A stretch of 64,000 bases of DNA from Streptomyces katrae (GTDB lineage: Bacteria; Actinomycetota; Actinomycetes; Streptomycetales; Streptomycetaceae). Numbering within the stretch: position 1 is the first letter of the stretch; every line of letters starts with the position of its first letter. The notes below the pieces were generated by a model. The model was not told where the DNA came from and did not search any database. It saw only the letters and a program-made list of their open reading frames with translations. The position numbers and the translations under genes are program-made. The stretch is taken from assembly GCF_000717655.1 (NCBI RefSeq), contig NZ_JNZY01000032.1, positions 17,597 to 81,596 of the forward strand, given 5' to 3'. Below, one piece after another: positions 44,097 to 52,397 of this stretch.

Positions 44097-44839
44097 AACG
44101 CCACGCCGCCGTCCACTTGCAGCACCTGGCCGGTGATGTAGGAGGCCTTGTCGGAGAGCAGGAAGGCGGTGAGGTCGGCGACTTCCCGGGCGGTGCCGAA
44201 GCGTCGCAGCGGTACCGATGCGAGGGCTTCCTTGGTCGCCTTCTCGCTGAGCTGGTCCGTCATGTCGGTCTCGATGAAGCCGGGGGCGACCACGTTGACA
44301 CGGATGCCGTGACGGGCGAGTTCCTTGGCGAGGGTGCGGCTCAGGCTGTTCACGCCGCCCTTGGACGCGGCGTAGTTGGCCTGGGTGGCGTGTCCGTAGA
44401 CGCCGGCGACCGAGGAGATGTTGACGATCGCGCCGGCGCGCCGCTTGAGCATCCCGAAGCCGACGGTGCGGCAGAAGTTGAAGGTTCCGGTGAGGTTGGT
44501 GTCGATCACGCTCTGCCAGTCGTCGACCGGCATCATCACCAGGTGGTTGTCCTTGACGATCCCGGCGGAGTTGACCAGCCCGTAGGCCGGGCCGAGGGCG
44601 GCCTCCGCGCGCTTGACGAAGGTTTCGACGGACTGGTGGTCGGCGACGTCGCAGGGCTCGTGGAAGCAGTTCGCCCCTTGGGCCCTGACGAGTTCGACGG
44701 TCTCCTCCGAGGCGGCGGACGCGCTGCGGCCGCAGAAGGCGATGTCGTATCCCTCGGCGGCGAGTTGGACGGCGATCGCACGGCCGATACCGCGTGATCC
44801 TCCGGTGACGATGACGAGACGGCCAGAGCGCTGCGGCAT
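44093..44839 (-). CDS. SDR ketoreductase, FabG type
   Basis: A 248-residue short-chain dehydrogenase/reductase starting MPQRSGRLVIVTGGSRGIGR, with the TGGSRGIG NADPH motif. The catalytic residues are Asn in IDTNLTGTFNFCRTV, Ser in AIVNISSVAGVYGH, and Tyr and Lys in YAASKGGVNSLSRTL. The C-terminus is ASYITGQVLQVDGGVAL, as in FabG. It should reduce beta-ketoacyl-ACP intermediates of the polyketide. With no dehydratase or enoyl reductase identified by sequence in the cluster, partial reduction is likely, unless SnoaL-like proteins or host FAS enzymes help. The start has GAAGGAA upstream, and the gap to the SnoaL gene is 71 bases. Confidence 0.9.
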   Translation of the reverse strand: MPQRSGRLVIVTGGSRGIGRAIAVQLAAEGYDIAFCGRSASAASEETVELVRAQGANCFHEPCDVADHQSVETFVKRAEAALGPAYGLVNSAGIVKDNHLVMMPVDDWQSVIDTNLTGTFNFCRTVGFGMLKRRAGAIVNISSVAGVYGHATQANYAASKGGVNSLSRTLAKELARHGIRVNVVAPGFIETDMTDQLSEKATKEALASVPLRRFGTAREVADLTAFLLSDKASYITGQVLQVDGGVAL

Positions 44840-44910
44840 GGCGGGGGTTCCTTCACAGATCGGGATCAGGTCGGGGTGCGGCGGTGGAAGCAGGGGGGAC
44901 GGGGGCCCTG

Positions 44911-45378
44911 TCAGGGGCTGGGCAGCGGGGCGCCGAGGCCCACGTACACGTCGAGCAGATCGTCGGAGAGCCAGTACTCGGCGATGCGTCCGGTGTCGTC
45001 GAGGCGGAGGATGTCGGCGCCGCGCAGGGTGACCGGGGTCCCCGGGGCGGCGGTGACTCCGGCGGGCCGGCCGTGCTGCCAGCTGCCCTGGAAGATCCAC
45101 CGGCCGATGACGTGGTCGCCGTCGGCGAACGGCCCCAGGTCCGTCCGGATACGGGCGTTCTCGTAGGACGAGCGGAAGGCGTCGATCCAGGCGACGAACT
45201 GCTCGGACGTGCGGAGGGTGGCCGGGTCGGGCATTCCGTACTGGGGGAGGTGCAGGACGAAGCCGGGGGCGAGGATCTCGTCGGCCCGTTCCCGTCGGCC
45301 GTTCCAGAGTTCCATCCACTTGTCCCACAGCTCGGTGTGCCGGTCGTGCTGCCGCGGAGTGGTCGCAGTGCTGGGCAT
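44911..45378 (-). CDS. SnoaL-like polyketide cyclase/ester-cyclase-type protein
   Basis: A 155-residue protein. The ATG at 45378 (MPSTATTPRQHDRHTELWDK) follows CCAGGAG. It shows the SnoaL pattern: WDKWMELWNGRRERADEILA, LHLPQYGMPDPATLRTSEQF, VAWIDAFRSSYENARIRTDL, GDHVIGRWIFQGSWQHG, RGADILRLDDTGRIAEYWLS. It lies directly upstream of the ketoreductase in the same direction. In polyketide clusters this fold gives aldol cyclases, hydroxylases or dehydratases; which one cannot be said. Confidence 0.85.
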   Translation of the reverse strand: MPSTATTPRQHDRHTELWDKWMELWNGRRERADEILAPGFVLHLPQYGMPDPATLRTSEQFVAWIDAFRSSYENARIRTDLGPFADGDHVIGRWIFQGSWQHGRPAGVTAAPGTPVTLRGADILRLDDTGRIAEYWLSDDLLDVYVGLGAPLPSP

Positions 45379-45469
45379 GGTGCTCCTGGGGGTGCGGGCG
45401 GATCGTCCGTCCCTACAGAGCGCTCGGAACGCCGCTGGATACACCCGTGCGCCGGAAGGGGCGCGTACG

Positions 45470-45522
45470 CACGGAAGCCGGGCGGGCACGGCGTGGTGAG
45501 CCGTGTCCACCCGGCTTCCGTG
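45470..45522 (-). terminator. Long hairpin after the MFS gene
   Basis: A 23-base arm starting CACGGAAGCCGGG pairs with an arm ending CCCGGCTTCCGTG around a 7-base loop, with one or two imperfect pairs. It lies 71 bases past the MFS stop and should separate the MFS transcript from the SnoaL-KR-PPTase operon. Confidence 0.75.
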
Positions 45523-45593
45523 TGACGGATCCGGCGTTCGGGGGCCCGAGGGGCAGGCCTCCGGGCGAAGGGTCTGGTGGGGCAGGCCGGACG

Positions 45594-47030
45594 TCAGCCG
45601 GCCTTGGGGCGATCGGACCGGAGCACCAGGGCGACGAGGGCGGTGGCAGCCGATGCCGCGGCGGTGAACCACCAGCCGTAGCGGAACGCGGTCAGTGCGG
45701 CGTCGGAGCCGACCGGGTTGCCGATGAGCACCACCAGGATCGACACCCCGAGCACGAAGCCGACCTGACGGAACATGTTGTTCAGGCCGGAGCCGGTGGC
45801 CACGGCGGTCGGAGGGAGGTCGCGGGTGCTGGCGCCCATCAGCGGGGCGAGGGACAGGCCCATGCCGATCCGGGTGAGCAGGACGCCGGGGAGCATGCCC
45901 AGCAGGTAGTTGGACTCCACGGATATGCCGAGGGCCCACCAGGCGGCGCCGATCGCGATGACCGTCGACCCGAGGACGATCGAGAGCACCTGCCCGATCC
46001 GCGCCACGAGCTTGCCGGACAGCACCGACAGGAACGGCAGCAGCAGGTTGCCCGGCGCCATGGCCAGGCCGGTGGAGAGCGCCGACCATCCCCAGACGTT
46101 CTGGCACCACAGCGACACGGACAGGACGGTGGCGGCGAAGCTCATGTAGTACAGCGCGGCGGCGAGGTTGGCGATGGAGAAGTCGCGGATCCGCAGCAGG
46201 GCGAGGTCGATGACCGGGCTGGCATGCCGGCCGGAGCGGAAGAGCAGTGCGGCGACGAGGACCACGGCGGCGGCCAGGCAGCCGAGGACCCGGGCCGAGG
46301 TCCAGCCCCAGTCGGGTGCCTTGATGATGCCGAGGGACAGCAGTCCGATGCCGCCGGCGAGCAGTACGGAGCCGAGGAGGTCGGGCATCGGCCGGCGCTG
46401 TCCGGCGGGGCCCCGTCCGGAGGCGAGCACCTTGCCGCCGACGACGAGGGCGACCACGCCGATCGGGAGGTTCACCAGGAAGATCCACGGCCAGGAGACG
46501 TTGACGAGGACGCCGCCGACGAGGGGCCCCGATGCCGCGGCGACGCCGGCGGCGGTGGCCCAGACCCGCATGGCCTTGGCGCGTTGCTCGGGTCCGTAGG
46601 TGACCATCAGCAGCCCCATGGAGGTGGGGCCGAGCGCGGCGGCGCCGACGGCCTGGAGCACGCGGGCGGCGTTGAGCATCTCCACCGATCCGGACACGGC
46701 GCACAGTCCGGAGGCGAGGGTGAACAGGAGGAGGCCGGTCAGGAAGACGTTCTTCATGCCGAAGCGGTCGGCGAACCGGCCCGCGGGGATCAGCAATGCC
46801 GCGAAGACGATCGCGTAGCCGTTGAGGATCCAGGACAGGTCGGCTACGGACGCGCCCGTGAAGTCGGCGCCGATGGCGGGGAAGGCGACGTTGACGATGG
46901 TCAGGTCGAGGGTGGAGACGATGATGCCCGCCGAGATCGTGCCGGCGGCCAGGATGCGGCGCCAGTCGCGGCGCGGGGTCCGGCCGGGCGCTGCGGGGGC
47001 CGGCCGTTCGGTCACGGGGTGGGTGCTCAT
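45594..47030 (-). CDS. MFS drug exporter, DHA2 (EmrB/QacA) family
   Basis: A 478-residue membrane protein with about 14 hydrophobic helices. Motif D1-like LDLTIVNVAFPAIG is in helix 1, GRFADRFGMKNVFLTGLLLF is motif A between helices 2 and 3, ARVLQAVGAAALGPTSMG is motif B, and AAASGPLVGGVLVN is antiporter motif C. This matches proton-driven drug efflux proteins. The start ATG at 47030 is close behind the SnoaL-like gene (44-base gap), so the two form one transcript. Inside the cluster it most likely exports the product and gives self-resistance. Confidence 0.9.
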   Translation of the reverse strand: MSTHPVTERPAPAAPGRTPRRDWRRILAAGTISAGIIVSTLDLTIVNVAFPAIGADFTGASVADLSWILNGYAIVFAALLIPAGRFADRFGMKNVFLTGLLLFTLASGLCAVSGSVEMLNAARVLQAVGAAALGPTSMGLLMVTYGPEQRAKAMRVWATAAGVAAASGPLVGGVLVNVSWPWIFLVNLPIGVVALVVGGKVLASGRGPAGQRRPMPDLLGSVLLAGGIGLLSLGIIKAPDWGWTSARVLGCLAAAVVLVAALLFRSGRHASPVIDLALLRIRDFSIANLAAALYYMSFAATVLSVSLWCQNVWGWSALSTGLAMAPGNLLLPFLSVLSGKLVARIGQVLSIVLGSTVIAIGAAWWALGISVESNYLLGMLPGVLLTRIGMGLSLAPLMGASTRDLPPTAVATGSGLNNMFRQVGFVLGVSILVVLIGNPVGSDAALTAFRYGWWFTAAASAATALVALVLRSDRPKAG

Positions 47031-47074
47031 AAAAGTCCGTTCAGGGTGCTGGGGTTCAGGGGTGCCAAGGCCGG

Positions 47075-47548
47075 TCAGTCCTTGATGAGGCCGAGCTGCG
47101 TGAGGAGCCCGAGGGTGTCGGCGACGGTCCAGTACTCGGTGAAGCGGCCGTCTTCGATGCGGAGGATGTTGATGCCCACGTGCTCGGTCGGCGTGCCGAT
47201 CGGAGCGGTGGCGCCCGGGGTGCCGCCCCGGTGCACGGCGGTCGCCCGGTAGCGGCCGGCGACCATATCGCCGTCGACGATCGGACCGGGCTCGTCGGTG
47301 AAGTGCAGTTCCTCAAGCGCCCCGCGGGTGCCCTGGATCCAGGCGACCAGACCCGCGCGGTCCACGATCTGGTCGACGTTCGCCGTCTTCATGCGGCCCG
47401 CGAGGCTGGTGCCGTGGACGGTGAACTTGTCGGCGAGCACCTCGTCGGCGCGGGAGAAGTCGAGCTCGCCGTTCCAGAGGGCGTTCCACTTCGCCCACAG
47501 GGCGCGGGCGGCCTCGGGGGACGTGGTGGCGGGAGCGGATCCGGACAT
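47075..47548 (-). CDS. SnoaL-like protein 2
   Basis: A 157-residue SnoaL-fold protein, start at the ATG at 47548 (MSGSAPATTSPEAARALWAK) with GAGGTA upstream. Motifs are WNALWNGELDFSRADEVLAD, VDQIVDRAGLVAWIQGTRGA, VDGDMVAGRYRATAVHRGG, VGINILRIEDGRFTEYWTVA. It is similar in layout to the SnoaL at 44911-45378 (the W-N-A/E-L-W-N-G start and the EYW ending are shared), so the two look like paralogues. It is first in the minus-strand operon and divergent from TetR. Possible cyclase or dehydratase. Confidence 0.85.
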   Translation of the reverse strand: MSGSAPATTSPEAARALWAKWNALWNGELDFSRADEVLADKFTVHGTSLAGRMKTANVDQIVDRAGLVAWIQGTRGALEELHFTDEPGPIVDGDMVAGRYRATAVHRGGTPGATAPIGTPTEHVGINILRIEDGRFTEYWTVADTLGLLTQLGLIKD

Positions 47549-47684
47549 GTGGGTACCTCGCAAGGCTCGTAACGGAAGTCGGGGTGGCTGGGGGGGAGGT
47601 GCCGCCTGGGGACGGCGGGGGTCCCGAACCCCAGGCGGCAAGAGGTGACCGACCGCTTGCAGAGCGGCGCCACAACCGGGAAGA

Positions 47685-47700
47685 TAGTACTTAGTCACTA
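47685..47700. promoter_or_regulatory. Palindromic operator candidate in the TetR/SnoaL divergent promoter
   Basis: TAGTACTTAGTCACTA: inverted TAGT/ACTA ends around TTAG, followed by an AGTCA repeat to 47709. It matches the SARP-promoter site at 13 of 16 positions. It is the likely binding site of the TetR protein encoded from 47761. Confidence 0.6.
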
Positions 47701-47760
47701 CTCAGTCAACGCCGCCCGTCCCCCCGCCGGGCAAGGCAAGAAGCAGGTGCGTGGTTACAT

Positions 47761-48318
47761 ATGGGCATGCAGAGAATGACGGGCGCCGATCGGCGGAAGC
47801 AGATCTTGGGAATCGCCTCTGAAGAATTCGCCCGAACCGGCTTCTACGGAACATCGGTCGAAGTAATTGCCCGGGCAGCCGACATCAGCAACCCTTACGT
47901 ATTCCGGCTCTTCGGAACGAAGCGTGGTCTCTTCATCGCAGTTGTCGAGGCGATGTTCGACGAGATCGTCGAGAACTTCAACCGGGCCGCCGCCGAACTC
48001 GGAGGTACGGACGCCCTGATTGCGATGGGCGAGATGTACCGCACGCTCGTCCGCGAGGACCGCACGTTCCTGCTGATTCAGCTGCACGGTTTCGCGGCGT
48101 GCGACGACCCCGAGATCCGGGCCGCCGTCCAGACCGGGTTCGGCCGCATGTGGCATGCGGTCCAGAGCAGGTCCGGGGCGGACGACGTCACGGTCAAGCA
48201 GTTCCTGTCCCTGGGAATGATGCTCAACGACATGGCCGCCATGGACCTGTGGAACCTGAACGAGCCCTGGGCCGAGGCCTGCGTGGCGGTGCTGCCCGTC
48301 GAGAACTGGTCGCCCTGA
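47761..48318 (+). CDS. TetR-family regulator of the biosynthetic cluster
   Basis: A 185-residue TetR protein (MGMQRMTGADRRKQILGIAS). The DNA-binding domain reads EEFARTGFYGTSVEVIARAA, DISNPYVFRLFGTKRGLFIA. The C-terminal ligand domain contains ALIAMGEMYRTLVREDRTFL, HGFAACDDPEIRAAVQTGFG and SLGMMLNDMAAMDLWNLNEP. The start may be the ATG at 47761, 47767 or 47776; the first is chosen. It is divergent from the SnoaL-MFS operon with the palindrome at 47685-47700 between them, the usual layout for a repressor of an exporter that senses the product. A near-identical site before the SARP gene suggests wider control. Confidence 0.85.
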   Translation: MGMQRMTGADRRKQILGIASEEFARTGFYGTSVEVIARAADISNPYVFRLFGTKRGLFIAVVEAMFDEIVENFNRAAAELGGTDALIAMGEMYRTLVREDRTFLLIQLHGFAACDDPEIRAAVQTGFGRMWHAVQSRSGADDVTVKQFLSLGMMLNDMAAMDLWNLNEPWAEACVAVLPVENWSP

Positions 48319-48546
48319 CGGCTGCGAACGGCCCCTGCCACACGGCGGCCCTCGTGTGCGGACCCGTCTCCCGCCGCCCAGGGGCCGTCCCCCCCACAGG
48401 CCGGGCGGACCCGCGCCGCGCACACCGCGCCGCGCGCACCCGGCCCAGGTGTATCCCGGAGCGGTCCGGTGAGCTCTGTTCCCCACGCAGTGGCCCGCAC
48501 GGGGCCACTCGGGTCGAGAGACCGAGTCCGGGACGGGAGCCTGTTG

Positions 48547-49437
48547 ATGCGCTTCAGCGAGGCCGTGACGATCAACGCGGCCGTGACATGGCTGCCGGAG
48601 CCGAGCGGGAGCCCCGCCGCGAGGGCGGCGGAATTACTGGTCCCGCAACCGCCGTCCGCGCTCGACATGGCCGTTTCGGCGGCCCGCGACGCATTGACGC
48701 TGGCGGGCGTCGAAGGCGTCGAGATCGACCTGCTGATGCACAATTCGCTATCCCGGCACGGTGATGATTCTCGCTGCCCCGCTCACGACGTGGCATGCCG
48801 AATAGGCGCGATCGCCGCCGTTCCTCTCGGAATTCAGCAGGGCTGTCACTCCGGAACGATGGCCCTTTACAGCGCCGCGATCCAGCTCGTCACGGACCCC
48901 GCGGTCGAAACCGTCCTGGTCACGACCGCCGACGCACATGCCCCCGCGGATTCCGGTGGGGGGACGAGCGGACACGCCGCACATCACGACGGTGCCGCCG
49001 CAGCGGTTCTGAGCAGCTCCGGGAGCGGTCTCCGGCTCGTCGCCCAGGTGGTCCACGCAACGGCGGACGGGGACGCGTCCGCCGACGCCGGACCGGACGC
49101 GGTACGCAAGGTGCTCACCCAGGCGCTGGCCGAAGCCGGGCTCGCCGCCGGCGACCCGCGGATTCGCCAGGTCGCCCTGCCCCGGCTCGGAGCCCCGACG
49201 CTGGAGTCCGTCTACCTGCCAGTGGTGCGCGAGACCCTGACGGGCACTCCGCGGCCGGTGCCCGCGCGCACCGGTCATCTCGGGTGCGGGGACACGCTCG
49301 CCTGCCTGGCGGACATCACGGACCAGCGGCTCCTCGATCCGGGTGAGTTCGCGCTGGTGCTCACCGGAGACGGCGGCTTCACCTGGTCCTGTCTCGTGGT
49401 GCAGCAGCCGGAGCGCGGCGAAGGGAGCCACCGATGA
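48547..49437 (+). CDS. KASIII-like condensing enzyme (first copy)
   Basis: A 296-residue thiolase-fold protein (MRFSEAVTINAAVTWLPEPS) similar to ketoacyl-ACP synthase III. The nucleophile Cys is in PLGIQQGCHSGTMALYSAA, a HDGAAAAVLSSSG segment follows the usual place, GHLGCGDTLACLADITD carries the catalytic His, and DGGFTWSCLVVQQ is the conserved end. The Asn of the FabH Cys-His-Asn triad is not evident. It is shorter than FabH (about 330) by around 35 residues, mostly in the middle. The stop overlaps the carboxylase beta gene (ATGA). It could load a starter unit or act as a KASIII-like acyltransferase. Confidence 0.8.
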   Translation: MRFSEAVTINAAVTWLPEPSGSPAARAAELLVPQPPSALDMAVSAARDALTLAGVEGVEIDLLMHNSLSRHGDDSRCPAHDVACRIGAIAAVPLGIQQGCHSGTMALYSAAIQLVTDPAVETVLVTTADAHAPADSGGGTSGHAAHHDGAAAAVLSSSGSGLRLVAQVVHATADGDASADAGPDAVRKVLTQALAEAGLAAGDPRIRQVALPRLGAPTLESVYLPVVRETLTGTPRPVPARTGHLGCGDTLACLADITDQRLLDPGEFALVLTGDGGFTWSCLVVQQPERGEGSHR

Positions 49438-51005
49438 GCGGGACCGGGACGCCGACGGAGTCGAGGGCGCGGACGGCGGAACTGCAGGCGATCCGCGAGC
49501 AGGCCAGGCGCGGGCCGAGTGAGAGGGCGACCGAGGCGCAGCATGCCAAGGGCAAGCTGACGGCGCGGGAGCGCATCGCGCTGCTGCTGGACGAGGGTTC
49601 GTTCCAGGAGGTCGAGCAGTTGCGCCGGCACCGGGCGACCGGGTTCGGTCTGGAGGACAAGAAGCCCTACACGGACGGTGTGATCACCGGCTGGGGCACG
49701 GTCGAGGGCCGTACGGTCTTCGTCTACGCGCACGACTTCCGGATCTTCGGCGGCGCGCTGGGCGAGGCGCACGCGACGAAGATCCACAAGATCATGGACA
49801 TGGCGATTGCGGCGGGTGCTCCGCTGGTGTCGCTGAACGATGGTGCGGGTGCCCGTATCCAGGAGGGCGTTTCCGCGCTCGCCGGGTACGGCGGGATCTT
49901 CCAGCGGAACACGAAGGCTTCGGGTGTGATCCCGCAGATCTCGGTGATGCTCGGCCCGTGTGCGGGTGGTGCGGCGTACAGCCCCGCGCTCACGGACTTC
50001 GTGTTCATGGTGCGTGAGACCTCGCAGATGTTCATCACGGGCCCGGACGTGGTCAAGGCGGTGACGGGCGAGGAGATCTCGCAGAACGGGCTCGGTGGCG
50101 CCGACGTGCACGCCGAGACCAGCGGCGTCGCGCACTTCGCGTACGACGACGAGGAGACCTGCATCTCCGAGGTCCGCTACCTCATCTCGATGCTGCCCTC
50201 CAACAACAGGGAAAACCCGCCCTCGTACCCGAGCGAGGATCCGGCCGGACGGCGCAACGACGTACTGCTGGACCTGGTGCCCGTGGACGGGAACCGTCCG
50301 TACGACATGGTGAAGGTGATCGAGGAGCTCGTCGACGACGGCGAGTACCTGGAGATCCACGAGCGCTGGGCCCGGAACATCATCTGCGCGATGGCCCGGC
50401 TCGACGGCCAGGTCGTCGGCATCGTCGCCAACCAGCCGCAGGCCCTCGCAGGCGTCCTCGACATCCACGCCTCGGAGAAGGCCGCACGTTTCGTGCAGCT
50501 CTGCGACGCCTTCAACATCCCCATCATCACGCTCCTGGACGTTCCCGGCTTCCTGCCCGGCGTCGACCAGGAACACGGCGGAATCATCCGCCACGGCGCC
50601 AAACTCCTCTACGCGTACTGCAACGCCACCGTCCCGCGGATCTCCCTGATCCTGCGCAAGGCCTACGGCGGCGCCTACATCGTCATGGACTCGCAGTCCA
50701 TCGGCGCGGACCTCACGTACGCCTGGCCCACCAACGAGATCGCGGTCATGGGCGCCGAGGGCGCCGCCAACGTCATCTTCCGCCGCCGGATCGCCGAGGC
50801 CGACGACCCCGAGGCCATGCGGACCCAGATGGTCAAGGAGTACAAGGCCGAGCTGATGCATCCGTACTACGCGGCCGAACGCGGTCTCGTCGACGACGTC
50901 ATCGACCCCGCCGAGACCCGCGCCACCCTCGTCAGCGCCCTCACCATGCTCCGCAACAAGCACGCCGACCTGCCGTCCCGCAAGCACGGCAACCCACCGC
51001 AGTAG
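49434..51005 (+). CDS. Acyl-CoA carboxylase beta (carboxyltransferase) subunit
   Basis: A 523-residue carboxyltransferase of the AccB/PccB group (MSGTGTPTESRARTAELQAI). Both crotonase-like halves are complete: VSLNDGAGARIQEGVSALAG and LGPCAGGAAYSPALTDFVFM (first oxyanion hole), VANQPQALAGVLDIHASEKA and HGAKLLYAYCNATVPRISLI (second). The specificity position in GGAYIVMD is Ile (about residue 416). In S. coelicolor, Asp here favours propionyl-CoA and Ile allows acetyl-CoA as well, so malonyl-CoA supply is likely. It works with the epsilon subunit downstream and a shared biotinylated alpha subunit from elsewhere. The gene is tightly coupled to the KASIII-like genes, so extender or starter supply is dedicated to the cluster. 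Confidence 0.92.
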   Translation: MSGTGTPTESRARTAELQAIREQARRGPSERATEAQHAKGKLTARERIALLLDEGSFQEVEQLRRHRATGFGLEDKKPYTDGVITGWGTVEGRTVFVYAHDFRIFGGALGEAHATKIHKIMDMAIAAGAPLVSLNDGAGARIQEGVSALAGYGGIFQRNTKASGVIPQISVMLGPCAGGAAYSPALTDFVFMVRETSQMFITGPDVVKAVTGEEISQNGLGGADVHAETSGVAHFAYDDEETCISEVRYLISMLPSNNRENPPSYPSEDPAGRRNDVLLDLVPVDGNRPYDMVKVIEELVDDGEYLEIHERWARNIICAMARLDGQVVGIVANQPQALAGVLDIHASEKAARFVQLCDAFNIPIITLLDVPGFLPGVDQEHGGIIRHGAKLLYAYCNATVPRISLILRKAYGGAYIVMDSQSIGADLTYAWPTNEIAVMGAEGAANVIFRRRIAEADDPEAMRTQMVKEYKAELMHPYYAAERGLVDDVIDPAETRATLVSALTMLRNKHADLPSRKHGNPPQ

Positions 51006-51018
51006 GAGGAAGAGACAC

Positions 51019-51228
51019 GTGAGCACTCCCGCCGTCGCCGCTCCACTGCTGCGCGTCGAGAAGGGCAACCCCGAGGCCGAGGAACTGGCTGCGATCACCG
51101 CGGTCCTCCTGGCCCGGGCCGCTCCGCAGCCCGGGGCGCCGGCCGCCCGGTCCGCCGGCTCCACGGCGGGCCGACGACGGCCGCAGCCGATGCCGGCCTT
51201 CCGCGCGCCGCATTCCTGGCAGAGCTGA
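51019..51228 (+). CDS. Acyl-CoA carboxylase epsilon subunit
   Basis: A 69-residue small protein (MSTPAVAAPLLRVEKGNPEA, then EELAAITAVLLARAA) with the conserved LLRVEKGNPEAEELAA core of the epsilon subunit and a basic, Pro-rich end that reads PMPAFRAPHSWQS. It raises the activity of the beta/alpha carboxylase complex in actinomycetes. It follows the beta gene by 13 bases with an AGGAGGAAGAG ribosome binding site, so it is in the same operon. Confidence 0.9.
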   Translation: MSTPAVAAPLLRVEKGNPEAEELAAITAVLLARAAPQPGAPAARSAGSTAGRRRPQPMPAFRAPHSWQS

Positions 51229-51360
51229 GCACTCGTCACACGGCCTTCGTCCCCCTTGCCTTCCGGGTGAGGCGGATCACGGTGGCGCGGTGTCCTCGCC
51301 GCCGTGACGGGCCGCTCTGTCCGGGCGACCCGGGAACAGAACCTCGACAAAGGAGCCCGA

Positions 51361-52389
51361 ATGCGTTTCGGGAACAATCCCACCATCCGTGCCGTGTCCA
51401 CCTGGCTGCCGGACACCCGCCAGACGGCGGAAGCCGCCGTGCGCGCCGGACTCGTCTCCGAGGACGACGCACGGGCGACCGGTGCCCGTGAGGTGCCCGT
51501 GTCCGAGGACGCCTCCGGCCCGGAGATGGCCGTACGGGCAGCCCGGCGAGCCCTCGCCCTCGGGGGTGTGGCCGGCGCGGACCTCGACATGGTGGTCCAC
51601 GGCTGGATCTACCACCAGGGCCAGGACTTCTGGTCCCCGGCCCACTACGTGGCCCACCAGTTGGGAGCGGTGGACGCGATCCCGATGGGCGTCCAGCAGA
51701 TGTGCCACGTGGGCGCGATGGGCCTGCACACGGCGGCGGTCCGGCTGGAGGCCGACCCGTCGGTGCGCACCGCGCTCGTCACCACCGGCGACCGGTTCAC
51801 CGCGCCCGGCTTCGACCGGTGGCGCAGCGACTACGACGCGGTCTTCGGCGACGGCGGCACCGCGGCCGTGCTCGCCCGTTCCGGGCCGGGGCTGCGCATC
51901 GTTTCGTACGCCACCTCGGCGGCTCCGGAACTGGAGACGATGTACCGCGGGGACGACGGCTTCAGCCCGGCTCCGCTCACCCACTCCGCGCCGATAGACG
52001 CCCGGCGTACGAAGAAGGCCTTCCTCGCGTCGGGCGGCATGGCCCGGTTCGGCGAGATCGGCCCGCAGAAGGTGCGCAGCACGCTGATGACGGCGCTGGC
52101 GGAAGCGGGCCTGACCCCGCACGATCCGCGGATCCGCTGCGCGACGCTGTCCCGGCTCGGGCCGAAGACGATCGAGCTCCTCTACCTCCCGATCATGGAA
52201 GACGTCCTCAAGGCGGAGATCCTCCAGCTCGGTGGGCAGACCGGACACCTCGGCGGCGGGGATGCCCTGGCCAACCTCGCCCACGTCTGGGAGGAGGACC
52301 TGCTCGCGCCGGGTGAGTACGCCATCAGCTTCAGCGGTGGCGGCGGCTTCACCTGGTCCTGCCTGATCGTCCAGCGCGTGGTGGCCTAG
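51361..52389 (+). CDS. KASIII-like condensing enzyme (second copy)
   Basis: A 342-residue paralogue of the first copy (MRFGNNPTIRAVSTWLPDTR), with a good AAAGGAG before the ATG. The nucleophile is in PMGVQQMCHVGAMGLHTAA, the segment GDGGTAAVLARSGPG matches the KAS III substrate pocket strand, QTGHLGGGDALANLAHVWEE carries the His, and FSGGGGFTWSCLIVQ is the end. It is about the length of FabH. Having two diverged copies suggests either a heterodimer, or two starter-handling roles, or one condensing and one acyltransfer enzyme. The stop lies eight bases from the convergent GlxA gene. Confidence 0.85.
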   Translation: MRFGNNPTIRAVSTWLPDTRQTAEAAVRAGLVSEDDARATGAREVPVSEDASGPEMAVRAARRALALGGVAGADLDMVVHGWIYHQGQDFWSPAHYVAHQLGAVDAIPMGVQQMCHVGAMGLHTAAVRLEADPSVRTALVTTGDRFTAPGFDRWRSDYDAVFGDGGTAAVLARSGPGLRIVSYATSAAPELETMYRGDDGFSPAPLTHSAPIDARRTKKAFLASGGMARFGEIGPQKVRSTLMTALAEAGLTPHDPRIRCATLSRLGPKTIELLYLPIMEDVLKAEILQLGGQTGHLGGGDALANLAHVWEEDLLAPGEYAISFSGGGGFTWSCLIVQRVVA

Positions 52390-52397
52390 AACTCCCG

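Noticed and set aside
45447..47252. A 601-codon plus-strand frame opposite the MFS gene
   Set aside because: Gly/His/Asp-rich shadow; the minus strand encodes a standard 14-helix exporter.
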